From NCBI RefSeq assembly GCF_009870125.1, contig NC_046679.1, positions 6,944,001 to 7,008,000 of the forward strand: 64,000 nucleotides of DNA, given 5' to 3'. The translations under genes and the position numbers were made by a program. Under the pieces are notes generated by a model. The model was given only the letters and a program-made list of their open reading frames with translations. It was not told the DNA's origin and ran no database searches. The DNA comes from Drosophila pseudoobscura (Eukaryota > Arthropoda > Insecta > Diptera > Drosophilidae). This document shows, piece by piece, positions 22,919 to 36,572 of the stretch. Every line of letters starts with the position of its first letter. The stretch's first letter is position 1.

Positions 22919-23860
22919 GTGGCTTGCCCTCTAGTTTCATATAAAACCGATCGAGTTTTTCCGCTTTACCCTTAACATCTTGAAGAGTATTCAACCTTCG
23001 GCATCCAAGGCAATCTTCAGCTTGTTTTTGTTGCTGCTGCTCTCCGACTCTCTCTCTCTCTCTCTTTCTCTCTGGCTTTTTTAGCCCGTTTGAGTGTGTG
23101 CGAGTGTTTTTTTTTTCGTGTTTGGCGTTAACATTGGCAGCAGGTGTTTGACATTGCGTCAAAGGTATCGTTGTTGTTGCTGCTGCTGTAATGCTGCCTC
23201 TGCCTCTGCCATGGACTGGTTGCCTGCCTGCCTGCCTCAATGCCTGGCCTGACAGCCTGCCACAGGAAGCCGTACAGTTTGAGTGTGTATGAGTGTGCGT
23301 TGGCCAAGTTGTTTTCATTGTTAACAAGCTCTCTGTTGTTGTAGGTCGCAAAATGTGAGCCACCAGGAGGCGGGCGACAGCAGAGCAGAGCCACCAAGGG
23401 GTGAATGAGAGAACGATTTCAGCTTATGCGAAATTAACTTTCGGCGTGTAAATGGGTTCCACAATTAGAGCTTGGAAATTGTGTTGTTTTTTTTTTTGTT
23501 TTGCCTCTCTGTTTGTTGTTGTTTTTGTTTCTCGTCGAGATAGGCCAGAGGGGCTAATTTTGCTATAAGTATGGGATGTATGCGTATACGCGGGAAACAT
23601 GGTTGGTCATTAGCCTGGGAATACGCCCCTCTTCTGTAGTGGATCTTTCCCTCTCTCTCTCTTTCTCTCTACAAAAATGTACCCTCATCTTGCTGTTGTC
23701 GTGCTCGACTACAGGAAATATCTTTGGCCAATCTGTACAAAAAAACACAAATAATTTCCTATCTAATGTATACAAATCACGTGTTATAGTTTCTGTGGTT
23801 CAAACGGCTTTCTTTTTCATAAATTTGATGATTTTTTTTACTACGAGCCAAATATTCGAT

Positions 23861-24050
23861 ATTCCGCTAATTCGAAAGTGATGATTGGTGCTAAGGACAA
23901 GGAATATCCCCATTGTCATGCGCTTAAATTCAAAGATAAATTGGGACTATTCAAAATTCCACTCACCCGAAAGTGATGATTGCTGCTAAGAACAAAGAAT
24001 GGCCCCATTGTCATGCGGTTAAATTCACAGATAAATTGGCAGTTTCTGAA
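23861..24050. repeat. 95-bp direct repeat, two copies
   Basis: Two adjacent copies start at 23861 and 23956, each with attcc...cgaaagtgatgattg, ccattgtcatgcg, and a-ataaattgg. Divergence is about 20% by eye. Confidence 0.7.
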
Positions 24051-26259
24051 ATTTGGACACCAACATTCAATGGCTTGCTCATCAGCTTGGATTCAAATAT
24101 AATAATCATAGAACTAATTGTGCAAAAGAACAGCCATAACAACAGGCAGAATTGTTCCATTCAAAGCTTGTTCTATACCCCATCCTTCCTTCTAAAGTCA
24201 TAAGATATACATATATATTGTACGGTTTTCTTAAGCTGTCTCTCTACTTAGTTCTAGCAATGTATTTTATTGCTATGTATATCCAATAAACTAAGGCAAA
24301 TTATAGTTAATAACCCGCTTTCCTCCCCCACACAATTTTCCCTAACCAATTGGTGGAAGTCCATTCAAATCGCTTGGCACGGTCGAATAAATTTTCGCTA
24401 CTAATCAGGCGGGTAATGGCAATTGGCCCTGTAGAACTAAATCAAATAAAACTTGAACTGCAGCTCGAGCGGAGTGGCACGTACTCGATGCGGTGCTCGA
24501 TATGTCTATGAATATACTATATGCTAAAATAAATATCTGTTCAACTTCTTCTGCTCCACTTCTCCACTTAAACCGCCGACCCTCTCCTATCCATTGATTG
24601 CTAATTTGATGCCCATTTGCTGTGGGTTTTTTCCATTTTTTCCCCATTTTTTTTTTGTGCCTCTGTTTGCCATTGGCCAACAGCTGCAATTGAAGGCAAA
24701 TATTGCGTATACGCCCCGCCTGTCCGCCAGCACTTACGCATGATTTTCCGTTTGGCCATTTCCTATTTTTTCCCCTTTTTTTCTAAGCAGCAGAAGGGTG
24801 GAGGTGGAGGTTCAGGGAGGCAGCAGCAACGTCTGCATGCATAATGCATGTGAAAACGCATAAAAGGATATTGATCTGCCCCCGGCCAACAAAGCGACCG
24901 CTATGCATCAGAACCAGAGCTTATGGAAGGGGCAGGACAGGCAGGACAGGCCCCAGGATGGTGGCCGGAGGAAGGGGCAGCCGCAAAAGTTTTTTTTTTA
25001 TTTTTCGCAGGAAGAGAAGGAGCTGGCCAAGACAGCGAGAGTGTGTGCTGTAGGCCTCGAAAATTGCGTTCGCATTTCTGCATAATTTTCCCCATTTACC
25101 AGTACATATGTACAAGTTTTTCCATACCCTATAAAGGGTGTGCTGCACAGAGGGAGGGGGTTTTCAATTACATTAAATATTTTATGGCCTTCTTTCAATG
25201 CCTATTTCTATGGTGTCACAGCTATCGTATATCCCCCGATTAAGGGGTAACTTTTAGTCGCTATGCCGTCTGTAAAGTTCTTTACTTGTTATATGCCTAT
25301 ACATACACACATGACTTGCGCTGTAGCATATACTTTTAGCCATTATATGCAATTCTGTGGCGCAACTTACGCACTTTTCGTTGTGCGTTTTGTTTTTGTG
25401 CTCGCATGCGTCACACGTCCTGCGTGTGCCCCTCCCTCCCCCCACCCCTTAGCTCCAGTTATAGCTCCTTCTGGAGAGTGCGTGAGGGGGGGGAGAGGCG
25501 CCGCCAAGTTTCTGCTGCTTATGCAATATTTATAATTATAATCATATTTTCCATTTCCATTCCCCCATACCCCATACAATCCATGCAACAACTCTAGCGA
25601 CTCGTTCTGTGCACTGCTGCACAGTGCTCGGCCTTAAATTGCATTTAAAAGATTCTGATACCCACTCTGCAGTTCTCCATTTCTCTATGGCTTCGCCCGT
25701 TCACCGTGGGGCACTTCCTGTCGGCCAAAAAGTAAAATTCATTTCCCAAGCCCCAGCACAAAGTCATGTCACTCAGGGCCAAACGAAAATTCCTCTGCCC
25801 AAAACAAACCGAAATGTAAAAAAAATGAGAAGAGAGAGAGAGAAGAAAAAAAACAACTTAGGAAATGGCAGAAAACTTTGCATTTATAATTAAGCGAAAA
25901 ACAAGGGCCAGCAGCAGCAGAGGCCCCAGCGATGCCTGTGGCAGATACGATAGAACGACACGACTCTTTCAGGGGCACGGGGTGTCTGAGGCTGGCCAGA
26001 GCTCTGATAAGTTGAGTGTCTGTCAATCTTTCCATTTAATCCACTTAGCCAACTTAAATCATTTGAAGATATATTAAAGAAATGGGGTCTCTTAACGGTA
26101 GGAATGCTGAAGGTGTGGAACATTTTGCGGGAGGCATTTGTATGGGAACTCTAGGGTAATCTAGGGTCTCGGATCTCCTTAACGATTGCACCAATTAGGC
26201 GTACGGAAGACAGTTCTCTTTGCTCTTCGAGCTCTCTGGAGAAATGCAGGAGGCTTCAA
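24051..26259. other. Gene-free stretch
   Basis: No supported gene. Contains a CGTATACG palindrome at 24706-24713, GGACAGGC repeats near 24930, and a short hairpin TACCCTATAAAGGGTG near 25126. Confidence 0.45.
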
Positions 26260-27135
26260 GACAGAGAAATGCAGAGGGGTTAAGGACAGAGGAATGCAGA
26301 AGCCCTAAGGACAGCGAAATGCTGGGGATATGCCTATGGAAACTATTGTTGAAAAGGTATTCTTCCTAGAGAAGAATCAATAAATAATTGATTCTAGAAA
26401 GGTTCTATATTCAATTGTTGATTCAAAACGACTTGCCAAAGATCTTTCCAGTTCCTTTTAGAAGCCCCTTTGAAGGGCTTAAGAACCTCCAAACTTACTC
26501 GAAAAATTCCCTTTTTGTTGAGTTTTTTCCCATTAGTTTTTATGGAGTTTTTCCGATGGTATGGGATCCGCTTTTTGAGGCCTAAGACAGAGAATTCCCG
26601 AAGGCTTAAGGACAGCGAAATGCAGAGAATATGCCTATGGAAAGTACTGTTCAAAAGGTATCTTTCCCAGAGAAGTATATGTAATTGATGCCAGAAAGAT
26701 TCTACATTCAGTTGTTTATTCAAAGCTACCTGCCGGTGATCCTTCTAGATCTAGATCTTCCTCTTAGAAGCCCCTTTGAAGGGTTTAAGAACCTCCAAAC
26801 TAATTCCTTTATTGAAGTGTGTGTTTCCTATTAGTTTTTATGGAGTTTTCTGATGGTTTGAGGTCCGTCGTTTGAGGCCTCAGACAGAGAAATGCAGAAG
26901 GCTTAAAGACAGAGAAAAGTTGTGGATACGCCTATAGAAAGTACTGTTCAAAAGGTATCCTTCCCAGAGAAAGAAAAGTAATTGATGCCAGAAAGGTTCT
27001 ACCTTCAGTTGTTTATTCAAAACTATTTGCCAGAGATCCTGCCAGATCCTTTTAGGAGCCCCTTTCGAAGGGTTTAAGAACCTCCAAACTAATTCCCTTC
27101 TTGTTGTGTTTTTTCCCATTAGTTTTTATGGGGGA
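26260..27135. repeat. About 300-bp tandem repeat, three degenerate copies
   Basis: Copies begin near 26260, 26584 and 26882 with agacagagaa. They share in order the phrases ttcaaaaggtat, agaaaggttcta, 'agaagcccctttgaaggg', 'ttaagaacctccaaact', and 'cccattagtttttatgg'. Spacing is roughly 324 then 298 bp. Confidence 0.8.
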
Positions 27136-30100
27136 TATTCCGCCTTTTGATATTTTAGCGTGTGACGAATTTTCAAATTATTTGTTGTGCCTGGGGTTGG
27201 CTGTAAATTTTCCGAACTTTTCGTGCGCCGTGTGGGGATGGGGTGGGGATGGGGTGGGGATGGGGTGGGGGCCGTGCATACTAAGCCGAGCCAAGCTAAG
27301 CAGCGGCTAAGCTGGGCTGGCAAAAAGAACAATGTTTTGGCCTTCTCTCCAACATCGAAACGGCCAAACGGCCAAACGACAAATTTATGATAATTTCGAG
27401 CGAAAAAATGCCGCTGATGGAGCCGTCGTTTTGTGGAGACCATAGAATGACATTAGTGCATCGTCCATTATTGCCACGGAACATGCTCTTTTGTTGTTTC
27501 GGTTGAAACATTTTCATGGCCCATGGCAGCAAAGCAGCCGCGGCGCCGCTCCACGCCACGCCACGCCCCCACCTCATCCTCCAGCCCGGACGGACACGGC
27601 GGCCAGGGCCTTTTGTTGGAAAGTTATGACCGCCGGCAAATTGTAAATTATATTTAATTAAGGCTACATTTCGAACTCCAGGCCCCACCAACTTCTAGTC
27701 ATTCGTTTTTTTTTTGCAACAACAAAAGGGAAACATTCAATTGCATTTTTAATTAGGCGACTGTCTCGACATCGACATCTTTATGCTGATGGCTGGCCAA
27801 TATCATTTGGCTTTTTAGAATATTCATACGACACACCTAAAGAAGAGATCCCTCCCGGTACCCCGACAGGAACAAGGACAAGTCCGATGACATGCGAAAT
27901 GTTTTTATGTATATATGCATTTGGGTTGCAGGAATCCTTCATTAGTGAAAGTTCCTGCGGCCACAGGGTCCTTCTTCGGCCCCACTTGGGGCCATAAATC
28001 TTTGAGCTGGCTTTTCTCTCTTGCAACCAAAAAGAGCCTGCTCGCTCATTAACCTGATTGCTTGTCAAAAGCCTCCATATAACTCACAGATGCATCTATG
28101 TGTTTGTCCGGTTGGCTCTCATAAATTTTTGGCTATCGTTGACACGACAAAAAAACTTGCAAACCAACCAAGTTCTGAGCCAGAGGCCAGAGGAGGCCAA
28201 CTTTTCCACGACAGCAACAGGCAAGAGGCTGTTGGCCAGCTACCATTGGCCATTGGCCAATGGCCAGTGCAGATGGAGGATACAGCCACACAATCGACAA
28301 ACAAAAAAGTGGTTTTCTATATATTTTTCTAAAATCAAAATGTCCAGTTTTTTGCTCATCAACGCCGCTGCCTGCTGCTACCTTGCCTTCTGCTTGGTCT
28401 TTGGCCAAAGTTGTCGCCAGGTTTTTGCCGTGCCCGACTCGGCAATGTCATTAACTTGGCCAACGCCGACTGCTCCATGTGCGCTGACATGGCAACATGA
28501 TGCGCGATTTGAGCTTTAATGTTCATTCACTTGTGGCTTTTTCTGCTGTTTTGCTGCTTCTAATTTTGCCAACAAACAAACAAAAAAAAGTGCGTGTACA
28601 ATTATAAAATGCATTTCATTGCTGGCTAGATACGGGCCTGGCCCATCCCCAGATGCCATGACTTTGATTTCGTGTCGCCAAATTGTTGAGTTACCGAGAG
28701 GAAGAGGTTCATTAAATAAGTATTTCAGCGCTGATTTTGCCACACATTTTTTTGATTGCACTCGTACCTCGCCTTGACTGCGGATCGATCCAAAACAAGT
28801 TGTTGCCGCCTGCAAAAAAAAAGTTGACCAGCAGCTGGATCCCTCAACGGCACAGTGATTACCTTTGGGTTGCCAAGATTTGTGGTTTAGGGAACCGAGT
28901 CCAGGCCTTCGTTTCGAAACGAAAATATTCCAAGGCAACTTCCAGCGAATAACTCAAGTGATTGACACTCAGGAAATGTCAGTGAATTTGATGGGCTTTT
29001 ATGATTAGCCGCTTAAGGCCTTAGACAAAAACAGTATTTGCATTTTTTTTTTTTTGCCGACTGTACGAGGTCTGTGCGGGGTCTGTGCGGGGTCTGTGCG
29101 GGGTCTGTGCGGGGTCTGTGCGGGGTCTGTGCGGGGTCTGTACGGGGTGTATGGATGGCCAATGGATAATTAGAATTCATAGACATGTGTCGTGGTCGCA
29201 CAGTGAAATGTGGCTTAAAGGTTCATTGACGCCTTTCAGAACAGGAATCAAAACGAAATGCACCAAAAATAGCTAAAATACAACTGAAAAACCAGTTACA
29301 AAAAGCAAAAAAAAAGACACGAAGGCAGAAGAACCAAAGTAGAAGAGAAAGACAAAAGACGGACGAACAGCAGCAGGTAAATTTTCATAATTTTTGCATT
29401 TTTATAGAACATACAAAAAACAATAACAACAACAAAAAAAAACTATTAAAAGGGGTATAGAGGAAAGAGTTACCCTGTTCTGCAAAAAAAGAGGAAGGCA
29501 TCTATAGGAAAAAACTTTGAGAGGTAATGAAGAATAGAGGAAGTAGTAAATCCTTGTATTTTTAGACAGAAAAAGGTTGATTTGGTTGGAAATTCTTCTG
29601 CCTTTCTGTATGTATTTTTGTGGTTATATTCCACCAAGGCTGTGGAGGTCTTTGATGAGTCCCTAGCTGGGCTGAAGATACCATTTTTTGTTGCTGGATC
29701 AAGGCTTATAAATCGAAAGGTGTTCAAGTTTAGTTCCCTTGGATTCGTATGTATGATCTCTGCGGTATATCACTGTATAATCAACCATTGAAAACGATCT
29801 ACCAGTGTCCTTTATTGCTAGAAATTTCGAAGATTCATTTAGATGAAGAGACACCAGCTGATCACTTTAGATACTCTAAAGTAGCTATGATAATTCCTAT
29901 TCCATTACCATCTCTTGTCTCGATTGCCTTTCTTTGAGATCCTTCTTCTCCAGATATTCTTCCACATCCAAAGACCTTTTCAAATGCCCTTTGATAACCC
30001 TGCTTTATATAAAGCTCACTTCTTGACTCCCCAATCAGCTCCCACTGCCTCCATCCTCTCCTTTTACCGGTGTCTGTGTGGTCTGGGCTAATTATCTACC

Positions 30101-31639
30101 TGCGGGATTAGCCATCGAAAGTGCCTTAGAAGCTGGCTGGCACACATTCCACTCGTTTCCATTCGATTTCATTGATGGCATCGCGCGGCAGTGGCTCTGG
30201 CTCTGGCTCTGGCTTGTTCATTCATGCCGGCTCCCGGCTCCAGGCCTTGGGTGCCGTGCCGTGCCGTGCCGTGCGCGAGTCTATCCTGGTCCGACCCGGT
30301 CTGTGCATTTGGCCACTTCAGTTGCTCGGGCCACACCTTCCCCAACGCCACGCTAATCACGAGCAGTCGTTGAAGCGCCGCCAGCAACAGCAGCAACAGG
30401 AGGCAGGAGGAGCAACCGCGAAGCAGAAGCTGCCACAGCGCGTGGATAAATCAAAATGCAGTCGCAAGACGTGAGCAGAGCCGCCTTCTTTGCCCAAACT
30501 TCACTCTCCTTCAGAGACCCGCCCCACTCTGCCTCGCTCCACAGTCCACAGACCAGGAGGCCTGCCTGGAGACTGTCTGCATAATCCACGGCCCAAAGAA
30601 AGTGCCGCACATGGGACTTGCAAGCTGTTTGGCTCAATGGATCGGCTTGGCCTGGCTCTGGCTCTGGCTCTGGCTGATCCCCAGCCTCGTGGCCAAGACA
30701 AATGCAGACGCTGGCTCCTTAGTCGTATCTTTCACTTTGATTGTGGGTCCGCAAACGGTCCGACGACGGAGGCTCCCTCCTCTGGCTGGGTGTTGTCGTC
30801 GTGTTGGCCTTGTCTTATTGCCGGTGTTGTGTGTACAACACTTGGCTACTGTTGGGTTTACATATGTCCGACGACGAGTGCGAGTAACTCAATCAGCAGG
30901 AGCCTTAGCCTTAGTTTTGGGTCAGCCGAGGAGTTATGAACTCGGGCCTGGTATGCCGTGTATGCGGTAAAAGCAACAAAAATAAAAAAAACAACAACTA
31001 GATGCTCTGACCATAGTTGTGTGCAAGTTCTAATGAAAACCTAATTACAAAATCAGCCAATACTCTCAAGACCCGCACATAATTAAGGCGCACACTTGAC
31101 TAGACTTTGGCTCTGGCTCTGGCTGTGGCTCTGGCTTTGGCCCCTGTCTGTTCCCGCATTTAAAAGCCACATTAATGACGGCGACGCTGCTTCGACCACT
31201 TTGGTAAAATAGGAAATTGTTCGCTGCTTTCGTTGGCAGCCAGATTCTGTTCTACCGAGTATTCCATCTGCTTTTTTCGTTCACCAGAGCCCAGAGAAGG
31301 CAGATCGAAGACGGCGACACATCCAAACACACACACACACAGACAAACGGAGCTGTGCTCTGCGTTTTCAGCGCATTTTTAGTTAATTTACCAGGAAAAA
31401 CATTTGAAATTCTTAAAAAAGTAGCAACAAGTAGTTGGCTGGTCGGTCGGACGGTTGGTCAGACGGTTGGCTGTTGGCTGCTGGCTTCTGGCTAGAAAAA
31501 AGTCACATCGCATCGCTGTCTACACAACGCCTTAACATACACTCATCGAGGGTAGAGCGACTGCACTTTGGGAGGTTTTTTGCATCACCTGTGCATGACT
31601 ATAGATATTTTTGGGGACTGTAGCACTCGAAGAACATAG
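27136..31639. other. Gene-free stretch with G-rich and short tandem repeats
   Basis: Holds a GGGGATGGGGTG array at 27233-27271 and a 20-bp palindrome TGGCCATTGGCCAATGGCCA at 28247-28266. Also present are an 11-bp array (listed separately), GGCTCT hexamers near 30190 and 30655, and (CA)n near 31328. No gene is supported. Confidence 0.45.
29070..29146. repeat. 11-bp tandem repeat GTCTGTGCGGG, seven copies
   Basis: Seven contiguous 11-bp units, six identical and the last GTCTGTACGGG. The near-perfect identity suggests a young array. Confidence 0.9.
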
Positions 31640-32175
31640 AAGACTTCTTTAAACGACCATTTGAGGGCTTCATAGGTGAACATCTTTTGGTTGATCTTTT
31701 CTATAGTCGGAAGCACTTTGAAGCCCTTAAAGAACTTTTCTTATCCTTCTTTAACCCACCATTTGACGGCTTCATAAGGGAATAACTTTTGGATGATCTT
31801 TTCCATAGTCTCTAGCACTTTGATGCCTTTAAAGTACTTTTATTATCCTTCTTTAACCGACCGTTTGACAGCTTCATAAGGGAACCTCCTTTGGATGATC
31901 TTTTCCATAATCTCTAGAACATTGAAGTGAACATCTTTTGGATGATCTTTTCTATAAACTGTAACATTTATAAGCCCTTAAAGTACTTGTATTATCCTTC
32001 TTTAACCCACCATTTCAGGGCTTCATAAGTAAACATCTTTTGGATGATATTTTCCATAATCTGTAGTACTTTGCTGTTGCCTGCATCTTTTGGATGATCT
32101 TTTCCATAGTCTCTAGCACTTTGAAGCCCATAAAATACTTTTCTTAACCTTCTTTAACCCACCATTACAGTGCTT
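31640..32175. repeat. About 102-bp tandem repeat with internal duplication
   Basis: The landmark cttctttaa occurs at about 31644, 31747, 31849, 31998 and 32149, so early units are about 102 bp and later ones about 150 bp. The longer units carry an extra copy of the 'catcttttggatgatctttt' segment. Other shared phrases are 'ccatagtctctagcacttt' and aagcccttaaagtac. Confidence 0.8.
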
Positions 32176-35100
32176 CCTTCGGCTACTATCTACAATCTAT
32201 TCCAAGGCCTCTTGGGAAAGAGTATCCCCTGGTCTATATCCTGCCATCTCTGTTCTTTAGTTTGTTCTAAAGCTGTTGAGTTTTCTTCTCTCTCTCTATC
32301 TTTGTTTTTTGTAGTTTGTCGCCACCGCCGTTGTAGCATAGACTAAAAATCGCATTCGATCATTTATGGGATTTTATTTGGCGCGTCAGTGAATGTTGCT
32401 AAGCAATTTATTTATGACATTTTTTGCTAGCCGACTGGCCTGGCTTGGATGGGGATGGGTTGGGGCTGGGGATGGGTTGGGGTTGGAGCTGGGGCTGGGG
32501 CTGGATTGGTTTGGTTTGGCCGCCGCCGCCTCAGCGGTGGATTCGTGCAGAAATTTCTGCAACGCATCGAAATAGTTGCCAGGCAAAGTCTCTGGCTGCT
32601 GTGGCTGCTGCTGTTGCAAGTTCCATATTCATCAGATGCGACACTCTTCATTCTTGGTGTTGTGTCGTTGTCGTTGGTTTTCTTTGCTTTGCTTTGCCTT
32701 GTAGTTTTTCGTTGGCTGTTTTTCTATCGAAAACCAAACTGGATTTCGTCTTAAATGATGCGCTGCCATTGCCATTGCCATTGCCATTGCATTTTAATTA
32801 AGTGCATTTTAATGAGGCACCATAATGATCATCATCGACTTTTAAATGGCCTGCCAATGGCTGGGAAGTATCCCAGGAAGCCGCACATTCATTCCATTTC
32901 AGTTCTCAGATCTCTACTCTGGGTTTAAGCTTCTTTCAGCTAATTATTGGGACTATTTTGATTGGTCTCTATGAAAAAATATGCTCAAATTGTTGGTTTT
33001 TGAGTACATTGAGGGCGAGGATGGCCGCGTGTATTGGTTTGCCAGATCGAAGGAGGTTTATTTAGGGTTACTCGGAGACATCATTCAATCTAATCCTATG
33101 ACGACTTTGGAGACCCAAATGTGAGTGAATCTGTTTCACCTTCAGGCCAAAAGGGGCAAAAAGTTGTTCCATTTTGTTCAAATTGCGTAATTTACATTAG
33201 TTTGCTGCATTTCCAGACAAATTAAGAGCTCCCCCTCCCCCTCGCCCCTGTCGAGTGCAACCAGCCAAAGTGCGTATCTGTGAGATACGCATGCAAATCC
33301 TGCTGTTGCCTGCAGGACTACCCTCCACTGTTGCTGTGGTTTTTCAATTTCTCTCTCAATTTTTTTTATTTTTTTTTCCAGCCTTTTTGTACGCAAATAA
33401 TTGTGAATTTTTTCCCTCGCCGTATTTTTGTTGGCAGTGGGCTTATTGTTTGGTCTTTTTTCTATGCACACACATATATATATTTTTTATTTTTAATTAA
33501 AAGCGGAAGTTGAGGGCGGGGGCAGGGATGATACATCCAACTGATGGCTGGGATTGGTTGAGTTTAGGTTCGGTTTAGGGTTTGGGTTTGGGTTCGGGTT
33601 TGGTTTGGTGACTCGTCAAGTGCGTGGGTGCGTGGGCTGCGTGGCAGCACTGCCGGGCACTTTGGCCATTCCATTTCCATTTCCATTCCTATGGGCTGTT
33701 GTGTAGTGTTTTGCTAACAATGCGAATTTCAGGGCATTGTTGCTGCCTCCAGTCCTTACACACACACATGCATGCCTGTGTGTGTGTGTGTGTATGTATA
33801 GACAGACGCATCAAATCATCAGCGGCGATTTCAGACAGTCATCAGATGAAATGTCAAATGCGCTCCCAGTCGTTCCTGCCACACAGCCAAGTGGGCAAAC
33901 AGAGGCGCAGCCACTGGTAATGTTAGATGCTACAGCTCCTGGTTGCTGTTGATAGATGACACTGCCACTGCCACTGCCACTGCTTAGGAGAGCTCAAACT
34001 AAACCAAACTCAACAACAATAAAAACATGGCAACAATCCACAAACTGAAGAGTTTTTCAAATAACGAAAAAAAAACGAGAAGAAGAAAAAAAAAAAAACA
34101 ACCAACGCCAGTGAGTGGGTGAGTGAGAGCGGAAAAAAGGGGGAAAAATCGAGAAAATTAAAACAAAACAAACAGCAAACGCATCATCCAGTGGATCCAC
34201 ATCATCATCATCCTCAGCCCTGCTCTGCCCTGCCCTGCCCTGTTCTTGTCCTGTTCCTGTTCCACGCATGAGGAGATTTCGGTTTAGCTTTTGATTGACG
34301 AACTTGGCTCGTTGTTTGTCCCTGTCCCTGTCCCTGTCCTCCTCCCTTGCCTGCCAGCCACTGACGCTTTTCACTCAAACCCATCAACGTCAGCGACGCA
34401 TTCAAATCGTTTTGATGGACTCACCCACCCATCTCCCACCCATATCGTACTCACGCAGGGAATCATAGCACAAGAACAAAACAAGGCACAAAAACGAAAA
34501 AAGGCTAGAATGATGCGATTTCAAATACCGACTAAAAGATACCCAGGATTACAGAAGAGTTTCGATAGAAATTGCCAAAGAATTATGCGACGATCAAGAG
34601 GTAGGAGAGCCCAGACAGGCAGCTCTTGATAATGATTGATAAATGACAAGTTTTGAATGGACTTTCCACCAAAAAAATATAGGTTGAGGGCCTGGATGAG
34701 TAGATCCTTTCCTCATACTTGGATTTTGCTATATTCGCCCCAAATCTTTTTTAAAAATAAAAAGAAAGGCGCACCTTTGCGACTTGGCGGACTTTTATGG
34801 TTTTAATTTCTACTCCACATCCACAAAGCGTATATCCTTAAGTATTGATGGATTCAACAGATAATTGTACAACCTTACGCAGGATTTTTGTAATCATAGC
34901 AATAGAGTGTATATACCTAAAGATATGGCCGCCCAAAGTAGAAGTTTATGCCTTCGAACATGCCCTTGTACAGGGTATAACAAAAAAATGGGGGAAAAAT
35001 GCTATGAGAGTATGAGCCTGGCACAATATTTGTATTTTACGCAATTTTTACTGACTGACTGACAGGAGTGGAAGGGGGGGAGTGGAGTGGGGGGGTCCGT

Positions 35101-36572
35101 TACCGTTACTGGCTGCCGGCTGTCGACTGATTTGCAAACCGATTTGCTACTTTGTTCATGTCAGTCCGTGCATTAGAGGCTGGGCTGGGGATGGGGCGGG
35201 GGTGGGGTTCACTAAGCCCCGCCCCACACATGTTTGCCCAGCCATTCATTGTCTTTCGGTTTTTTTTTTGCTGATTGAAAGTTTTTGCGACAATTGTTGT
35301 GGCGTCATTAGGAAATGTGGTCCAGAGTCTAATTAAACAAAATGCCTACGCAATATACAGATGCACTCCCTGGAGGACTCTGTTTCATGCATTCATAATC
35401 CACTCTTAATTTGCATTTATATGCCAGGCTGTGGCATTACGTATACGCAACGTTTGCCCATTATTCGGTCTATTCACGGCTTCCTCGCGACTCGCGACTC
35501 GCCGCTTGCCTTTCCCTTTGGGGCATTATTCGCTTAGTTATTTCCACTGCAACGCCTTTTCACAGTTAATTTGCGATAAAATATGCCAGTATGCCGTCAC
35601 GGTTGCATACCCTTTCCCAGAGGGCACCACGATTCCCCTTCCGAAGGAACGTCTCTCTGTGCCCTCCTTATCTTCTTGTGGCAATTAAATTAGCCAGCAG
35701 TAAAGTTGCCTCATCTCGGCTGTGGCAAGGATTCTGTGTGGCAGAGAGATGCAGAGGCCCTGGCTAAACTGTTGCCAAAAAGTTTTAAGCTGCATTTTAC
35801 AGGGCTGCTTTCACACCCGAACAAAGTTTTTGAGTGGCGCTTGTCTTGTGTTTTGATCTTCTCATGGCCATAATCTGTGATGGCTGCCAGCCAGCTTTTC
35901 CACCCACAAAAAGTTTTGCATATTTTGGCCATGTTTCGGGCAGACTATTACCCCAAAAACTTGTTGCTAAGGCCAACATGTTGCAGTTGTCTGTGGCTGT
36001 GTGCACTTGTTGCACATACACATACACACAGGCAGTGTTTTGACTGCCAGATGCCACAGCTCGTTATTTGGCTCATGTCCTTGTGGCCGGTTTGGGTCAA
36101 CATCAGGCCAGGCAGAACGGCAGACAGACTCTGTGAGTGCCTGTGTTTCGGCATTTGAATGTGGTGTAGTGGGATAATTGAAAACACATTGGGGTCGTTT
36201 AGGGACACTTGTCGGGTGTCATTTACATCTAATTAGTAAGAGAGACCATTCAGGAGCGCATCCACACCAGGAAACCTACCTCCACTGACGGGGATTGAGG
36301 GGAAACCGAGGCAGGCCAAGTGCAGGTCATCCAGCATGTGGTTTATGATGGTGCCATACATATCATCATACCATCACTATGGTGTGTGGACACAAATGCA
36401 CTCTTAGCTGGACGTTGCATATCGTTTATTTAGTGCATCTCAATCCCATATTTATTTGGGATATTTACGAGATCTCAGCCACTTATTTATTTGGGTATTC
36501 CCAGCACCTAATGGCTTGATGTTTACTTAGGTCTAGCCTTTCGATTTGTACAGCTGGGCAGCGGTACTCGAA
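32176..36572. other. Gene-free stretch, simple repeats
   Basis: Contains the minus copy of the 74-bp inverted element (32352-32425), a G-rich tract at 32445-32510, (CCATTG)4 near 32765, (GT)n near 33779, a TTTGGG-type tract near 33560-33606, CCCTG pentamers near 34225, and a CGTATACG palindrome at 35440-35447. Long frames here are low complexity. Confidence 0.5.
32352..32425 (-). repeat. 74-bp inverted element, minus copy
   Basis: Read on the minus strand this 74-bp segment matches 44643-44716 at 70 of 74 positions without gaps. Shared blocks include ATGTCATAAATAAATTGCTT, GACGCGCCAAATAAAAT, and CCATAAATGATCGAATGC. Similarity stops abruptly on both sides. Confidence 0.85.
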
